NCBI GenBank assembly: GCA_028715295.1
Contig: JAQUSD010000007.1
Location: 1 to 32,557, forward strand
DNA: 32,557 bases
Direction: 5' to 3'
Origin: Candidatus Nanoarchaeia archaeon
GTDB taxonomy: Archaea > Nanobdellota > Nanobdellia > JAQUSD01
The notes under the pieces were generated by a model. That model did no database searches. It was not told where the DNA came from and worked only from the letters and a program-made list of their open reading frames with translations. Shown here piece after piece: positions 28,789-32,557 of this stretch (position 1 is its first letter; each line of letters starts with the position of its first letter). The position numbers were made by a program, and so were the translations under genes.

Positions 28789-29574
28789 ATGAGCAAAGAA
28801 CATTACACAAAAAACGAATTAAAGAGTTATGCTAAAGGGTGCTATGAATTAGGCGAAGAATTTTATAAAAATTTGAAAAAAAATAAGGAGAAAACACTTG
28901 TAATTGTTGGAGTTAGGGGAGGATATCCAGTATGGCAGGGAATGTTAAATTATATTTCAAAAAGAGTACTGGATGAAAAAAGAGATGACTTGCTCGAAAA
29001 AATAACAGTCCTGTATGTCCCCACCTCAAATAAAAATAAAACAAGGGAGTTTACAAAACAATATTTCAAGGAACTTGGCAAAAAAGACTACAAAAATTTA
29101 ATAATAATTGATGAAGCGAGGAGTGGTGCTTCAGTAAAAGGTGTTTTTGACCAGTTGATTAAACCCTATTTTGAAGATAAAAATATAGAGATGTATATTG
29201 CCTCTGATAAAAACACACAGGAAATCACAACAAAACAAAGGAAAAATGTTATTGACAAATTAAGTGAACAAATTAAAATTAAAACAGTTGATATCCCTGC
29301 ATTTACAATGGACAACAGAAAACTACTGGGTGTAGATTACAAAGTGAATAATCCAAAAACAATAACTGGAAGCGGAAAATATAGCTCAAAAGGCACCAGT
29401 TTTGCAACAATACCCCTCATGTTCAGCCATCCAACACATCCAATAGGTTCAATAAATCCAATACAGAAAAATGCCCAGAAGGAAAAGCTGGAGATAACAA
29501 AAAAGTTCTATAAAGATTTAAGTAAAAAAATAGATGAGTTATATACAGAAGAGAATAAATCAAAGAAAAATTAA
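28789..29574 (+). CDS. Phosphoribosyltransferase-like protein
   Basis: A 261-aa protein from the ATG at 28789; a TTG one codon before is possible. The PRPP-type loop is NLIIIDEARSGASVKG (103-118), with the D-E pair at 108-109 and SGAS in place of the usual TG-T. An earlier TLVIVGVRGGYPVW matches the first strand and PPi loop of type I phosphoribosyltransferases. The C-terminal 100 residues (KYSSKGTSFATIPLMFSHPT) are not recognised. The substrate is unknown, and the protein could be a binding rather than a catalytic member. Its stop overlaps the TFS stop on the other strand. Confidence 0.7.
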   Translation: MSKEHYTKNELKSYAKGCYELGEEFYKNLKKNKEKTLVIVGVRGGYPVWQGMLNYISKRVLDEKRDDLLEKITVLYVPTSNKNKTREFTKQYFKELGKKDYKNLIIIDEARSGASVKGVFDQLIKPYFEDKNIEMYIASDKNTQEITTKQRKNVIDKLSEQIKIKTVDIPAFTMDNRKLLGVDYKVNNPKTITGSGKYSSKGTSFATIPLMFSHPTHPIGSINPIQKNAQKEKLEITKKFYKDLSKKIDELYTEENKSKKN

Positions 29575-29900
29575 CTATAATCTCTCCAGGTGTGTCCACA
29601 TTTTGTACACCTGTAAAACTTTGTAGGAGGCTCATCAGCAGCCCTTGTCTGAACAGTCCAGAAATAAGCTTCTTTATTCTTGCATTTTGAACACTGTTCC
29701 TTAACAACAGGCATTGAAGCTTTTTTTGATTCATCATCCTCTACAGTGAACTTAACTTCCTTAGTTTCCTTTTTCTTTTGTTTTATCTCAATTTCACCTT
29801 TAAGGCATTCATTATGACCGCACCCTGTGCATGAAAGTATGTTTTCTCCTTTTTCTTTTTTAGGCATCATAAGCGCCCCGCATTTACAGCAAAATTCCAT
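29571..29900 (-). CDS. Transcription cleavage factor TFS
   Basis: A 109-aa TFIIS/Rpb9-like factor that rescues backtracked RNA polymerase. The N-terminal ribbon has C4/C7 and C24/C27 (FCCKCG, SCTGCG). The C-terminal ribbon has C70/C73 and C98/C101 and the catalytic acidic pair D89-E90 in QTRAADEPPTKFYRC. I chose the ATG at 29900, which matches the family N-terminus. It begins 17 bases inside the 3' end of the signal peptidase gene. TFS often lies close to PCNA in archaea, as here. Confidence 0.94.
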   Translation of the reverse strand: MEFCCKCGALMMPKKEKGENILSCTGCGHNECLKGEIEIKQKKKETKEVKFTVEDDESKKASMPVVKEQCSKCKNKEAYFWTVQTRAADEPPTKFYRCTKCGHTWRDYS

Positions 29901-30453
29901 GAGTAAACCACCCCACAACAACAGTTAATATATATTTCGGTACGCCTATAAAAGGGATACTGAATGATGCCTTTCCTACAAGCCTTTCCTCAGGTATTTT
30001 ATACTCAAAAGAAAGAATGCCTGCATTTGCATCTCCTTTTGTTGTAAAATAATACTTGTCTTCTTCATAATTTACCATAATTACCCTGTGTATAATAGGA
30101 ATGCCTGTTTCTGTTCTAAAAACAATAACATCACCAATATAGATTTCTTCAGGATCAACTTTCATAATAACAGCAACTTCTCCAGGATAAAGTCCATTCT
30201 GAAAATCCCATGAAGTGCTGTTTAGATTATTATTTTCAAGCCATATTGAATAAGAAGTAATACTGTCCTTATTATGAACCATGCTTTCTGAAACAACAGC
30301 AAATAAATCCGCAACTCCGAACAATCCTAAAAACTGTATAAAAAGAGGATAAGCTATATTAACAAACACCAATGCAAACACAAGGAAAGCCAGCCATGAC
30401 TTCCATCCTTTTCCATGCCAAATGAAATTCCATGCTTTCTTAATTGAATTCAT
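29884..30453 (-). CDS. Signal peptidase I, archaeal/ER type (S26B)
   Basis: A 189-aa membrane protease that removes signal peptides outside the cytoplasmic membrane. One N-terminal TM helix (about 20-46, WLAFLVFALVFVNIAYPLF) is followed by catalytic S57 in VSESMVHN. H122 in IIHRVI replaces the bacterial lysine, and D141 is in TTKGDANAG, the Ser-His-Asp pattern of archaeal and ER enzymes. A hydrophobic C-terminus (VPKYILTVVVGWFTHGILL) may be a second anchor. It follows sod by 37 bases and overlaps tfs. Confidence 0.93.
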   Translation of the reverse strand: MNSIKKAWNFIWHGKGWKSWLAFLVFALVFVNIAYPLFIQFLGLFGVADLFAVVSESMVHNKDSITSYSIWLENNNLNSTSWDFQNGLYPGEVAVIMKVDPEEIYIGDVIVFRTETGIPIIHRVIMVNYEEDKYYFTTKGDANAGILSFEYKIPEERLVGKASFSIPFIGVPKYILTVVVGWFTHGILL

Positions 30454-30490
30454 ATCTGTAAAAGCAAATAATCCTACTTAAAAAAGTTTC

Positions 30491-31063
30491 TTATTTCAGC
30501 CTATTTTCAACAGATTTCCAGTCTATTGAATTAAAGAAAATGTTGATGTAATCTGATTTTGAAAGCCGGTCAGGCATGAATGCGTGTTCAAAAACATCCA
30601 TTACAAGCAGAGGCATGCCACCTGCCGGATGTCCTGCATCATGTTCATTTATCCACATATTAAACAGTTTATCACTGATTTTATCATAGTAAAGTATTGC
30701 CCATCCAATGCCCCTCATATTTCCTGTTGCCTTAAAATCAGCTTCCCAGTTCTCATAACCACCAAAATCCCTTAAAAGTTTCTTAAACAACACAGAATTG
30801 TTCTTAATCGGCTTAAAGTTTTTAGTAAGGTTTCCAAAATAAAGTTCGTGCAGCCTCATGCCGTTAAATTCCCAGCCAAATCTTCTTTTAAGTTCATTAT
30901 ATTCCGGGGTTTCTTTCTCAGCAGTTTCAAGCATGCCTGCAATTTTAACAGAGTTAGCAACATAACCATGATAAAGAGTAAAATGTGTTTTTAGAAGTGT
31001 TTCACTCAAACCACCAATTCCGACCAGCCTGCTGAAATCCTTTGCCTTGTATAACTTAATCAC
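30491..31063 (-). CDS. Fe/Mn superoxide dismutase family protein
   Basis: A 190-aa protein with the metal ligands H27 (KTHFTLYHGYV), H72 (RLHELYF), D156 and H160 (MDVFEHAF), numbered almost as in E. coli FeSOD (H26, H73, D156, H160). The usual Trp in DVWEHAY is Phe. Second-sphere Gln69 of FeSOD aligns with Gly, and the Gln146 position of MnSOD reads His (NEHDAG), a feature seen in some archaeal and mycobacterial enzymes. The metal cannot be told from sequence. Its start overlaps the end of the cupredoxin lipoprotein gene as ATGA, so the two are coupled. Confidence 0.88.
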   Translation of the reverse strand: MIKLYKAKDFSRLVGIGGLSETLLKTHFTLYHGYVANSVKIAGMLETAEKETPEYNELKRRFGWEFNGMRLHELYFGNLTKNFKPIKNNSVLFKKLLRDFGGYENWEADFKATGNMRGIGWAILYYDKISDKLFNMWINEHDAGHPAGGMPLLVMDVFEHAFMPDRLSKSDYINIFFNSIDWKSVENRLK

Positions 31064-31770
31064 CCCACTACAACACTCCCAATCATAAATGGATGTGGTA
31101 TACAGTAATAATCATATGTTCCTGCTGTGTCAAACGCATAGCTGAAAGTTGCTCCGTTTGAAAGAAGCCCTGAATCAAAAAGCCCTGTGTTAGATGTTAC
31201 TGTATGCTGCATGTTCCCCTCATTTGTCCATGTTACAGTTGTCCCCACAGCAACATGGAGTTCACTAGGACTGTAATCATAATCAACTATATTGGCTAAT
31301 GCTGTTAATTCAGTTCCCGGTGTGGTTTCTATTTCAGGATCCTGCCCATCAGAAAATTCTCCCAGAGTGCTTCCAGTGGTAACTTCATATCCTGCATTTA
31401 CCCATCCTGAGTAATGGTCACTTATTCTGTAAACTGTTCCGAATCCTGCATCAACAAGTATCTGAGCGGCTTGCAGGCTTGCACCTGCTGTCCTGCAATA
31501 AATCATAATGGCTTTTGACGAATCCAGTTCGTCCAGTCTTGAGCTCAATTCCCCTACATAAATATTAACTGCACCAGGTATGTGTCCTGCTTCATAGTCA
31601 AATGCAGGTGCAACATCAAGTATTATGACGTCCAGGGTTGAATCTATCAGTTCCTTTGCCTCAACAGCACTTATGTCAACATAATCTGGTGTAAGGTATT
31701 CATTTGTCTGCTGAACACAACCACTAAGAAAAACCGCGATGAATAGTATTGCTAAAAGGTATTTTTTCAT
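31060..31770 (-). CDS. Rhodanese-cupredoxin fusion lipoprotein
   Basis: A 236-aa secreted protein. The signal peptide ends in a lipobox-like FLSGC (C18). Residues 30-130 are a rhodanese domain (VIILDVAPAFDYEAGHIPGAV) with active-site C92 in IYCRTAGAS. Residues 150-236 are a plastocyanin-like cupredoxin with type 1 copper ligands H189 (MQHTV), C223, H226 and M229 (CIPHPFM). A single chain thus carries a persulfide-forming and a copper electron-transfer domain outside the membrane. A GGTG ribosome site precedes the ATG. Its partner downstream is superoxide dismutase, suggesting redox or sulfur detoxification. Confidence 0.9.
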   Translation of the reverse strand: MKKYLLAILFIAVFLSGCVQQTNEYLTPDYVDISAVEAKELIDSTLDVIILDVAPAFDYEAGHIPGAVNIYVGELSSRLDELDSSKAIMIYCRTAGASLQAAQILVDAGFGTVYRISDHYSGWVNAGYEVTTGSTLGEFSDGQDPEIETTPGTELTALANIVDYDYSPSELHVAVGTTVTWTNEGNMQHTVTSNTGLFDSGLLSNGATFSYAFDTAGTYDYYCIPHPFMIGSVVVG

Positions 31771-31869
31771 TATTTACACCTATAGGTTTCAGGTTAAATA
31801 AATGTTTTCATAGAATGTTAAAATAAAAAACAAACAATTTAAATGATAAATACCAATTATTTCTTCATT

Positions 31870-32557
31870 GTGGCAGGCAATAACTTTTACAGAATAAGCA
31901 AGGAAGAAAGCCTTAAGATTCTGAAAACTTCTGAGAAAGGGCTTAGTGACAAGGAAGCTGTTGCAAGACTTGAAAAATACGGTAAAAATGTTCTTAAAGC
32001 AGAGAAAAAAAACACACCTTTGAAGATATTCCTAAGCCAGTTCAAAAGCGTTATGATTTGGGTTCTTATAGTTGCTGCTTTAATTTCAGGATTTGTAGGA
32101 GAATTAATTGACACAATTGCAATACTCTCTATTGTAATCATTAATGCAATACTTGGTTTTGTTCAGGAATACCGTGCTGAAAAATCAATTGAGGCTATCA
32201 AAAGGATGACTGCACCAAAGGCAATTGTAGTTAGAGATGGTGTTGAAAGAGAAATAGATGCGTCTGAACTTGTTCCGGGTGATATAATAGCAATTGAAGC
32301 AGGTGCAAAAATACCTGCTGATGCAAGAATAATAAAATCAATTAACCTTAAGGTTGATGAAGCTTCTCTTACAGGAGAATCAAGTCCTGTTGAAAAGTAT
32401 GATTATTCTATTAAAAACAGTGCTGTAGTTAGTGAAAGAAAAAATATGATGTATATGGGCACAATTGCAACATACGGAAGGGCTTTTGCAGTTGTAACAT
32501 CCACAGCAATGAAAACAGAATTTGGAAAAATAGCTGGATTAGTTCAGTCAATGGATT
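31870..32557 (+). CDS. P-type ATPase, P2 type (calcium-pump-like), cut by window end
   Basis: The first 229 residues are present. The N-terminal actuator region (FYRISKEESLKILKTSEKGL), TM1-TM2 (about 62-97), GFVQEYRAEKSIEAIKRM after TM2, and the dephosphorylation motif TGES (168-171) in VDEASLTGESSPVEK identify a P2A/PacL-like cation pump. The phosphorylated DKTGT lies beyond the window. I chose the GTG at 31870, which gives the family N-terminus. An in-frame ATG at 31843 is possible. A TTTAAAT element near 31838 would place transcription start near the GTG. Calcium specificity is inference. Confidence 0.92.
   Translation, partial: MAGNNFYRISKEESLKILKTSEKGLSDKEAVARLEKYGKNVLKAEKKNTPLKIFLSQFKSVMIWVLIVAALISGFVGELIDTIAILSIVIINAILGFVQEYRAEKSIEAIKRMTAPKAIVVRDGVEREIDASELVPGDIIAIEAGAKIPADARIIKSINLKVDEASLTGESSPVEKYDYSIKNSAVVSERKNMMYMGTIATYGRAFAVVTSTAMKTEFGKIAGLVQSMD

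Overview
This window is from an archaeal chromosome, AT-rich and densely packed. The evidence is Alba, PCNA, a GINS subunit, an archaeal primase, aIF2-alpha, Nop10, ribosomal proteins S27e and L44e, TFS, a histidine-type signal peptidase, a form III RuBisCO, and TATA-box promoters with leaderless or GGTG-type starts. Two things suggest a DPANN-type lineage (Woesearchaeota, Pacearchaeota or Nanoarchaeota-like): the primase is one polypeptide joining a PriS catalytic domain to the Fe-S C-terminal domain of PriL, and many proteins are small or reduced. The lineage is an inference, because no rRNA is present.

Layout. Positions 1-150 hold a 54-bp tandem repeat running into the 3' end of a PAC2 gene. 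Positions 125-5391 (minus) carry the archaeal replication-translation cluster: two tandem ACT-domain genes, fused primase, GINS, L44e, S27e, aIF2-alpha, Nop10, PAC2. Positions 5470-8713 (plus) carry an M3 oligopeptidase and a B12-binding-like radical SAM protein. Positions 8714-11650 (minus) carry a LolD/MacB-type ABC system with a membrane-anchored extracellular protein. A lysine-rich micro-gene with a duplicated leader follows at 11691-11903, then a methyltransferase and Alba. A CBS/zinc-ribbon protein, a large FN3-like surface protein and a MetV-like cysteine protein are on the plus strand to 16755, where the last one meets a tRNA-Val(CAC) gene head-on.

Positions 16887-18841 form a compact iron-sulfur operon: a 32-bp palindromic operator, an HTH regulator with an eight-cysteine tail, IscS and IscU. 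Next come a zinc-ribbon protein, Hsp20, an EF-Tu domain 2-like mini-protein, a zinc-ribbon mini-protein, form III RuBisCO, a ferredoxin, DUF134 and DUF5320 proteins, a SelB-like protein with no GTPase motifs, an ATP-cone protein and an orphan encapsulin-type ferritin. Positions 24657-32557 carry endonuclease III, a glutamine amidotransferase overlapping Dph6, a miniature pyruvate-kinase-like protein, PCNA, an OB-fold protein, a phosphoribosyltransferase-like protein, TFS, signal peptidase, superoxide dismutase, a rhodanese-cupredoxin lipoprotein, and the start of a P-type ATPase cut by the window end.

I see no CRISPR array, insertion sequence, prophage or classical defence system. The strongest candidates for new biology are the Cys-tail regulator with its operator controlling isc, the Dph6-amidotransferase pair, the mini pyruvate kinase, the orphan encapsulin-type ferritin, and the duplicated-leader micro-gene with its hairpin.
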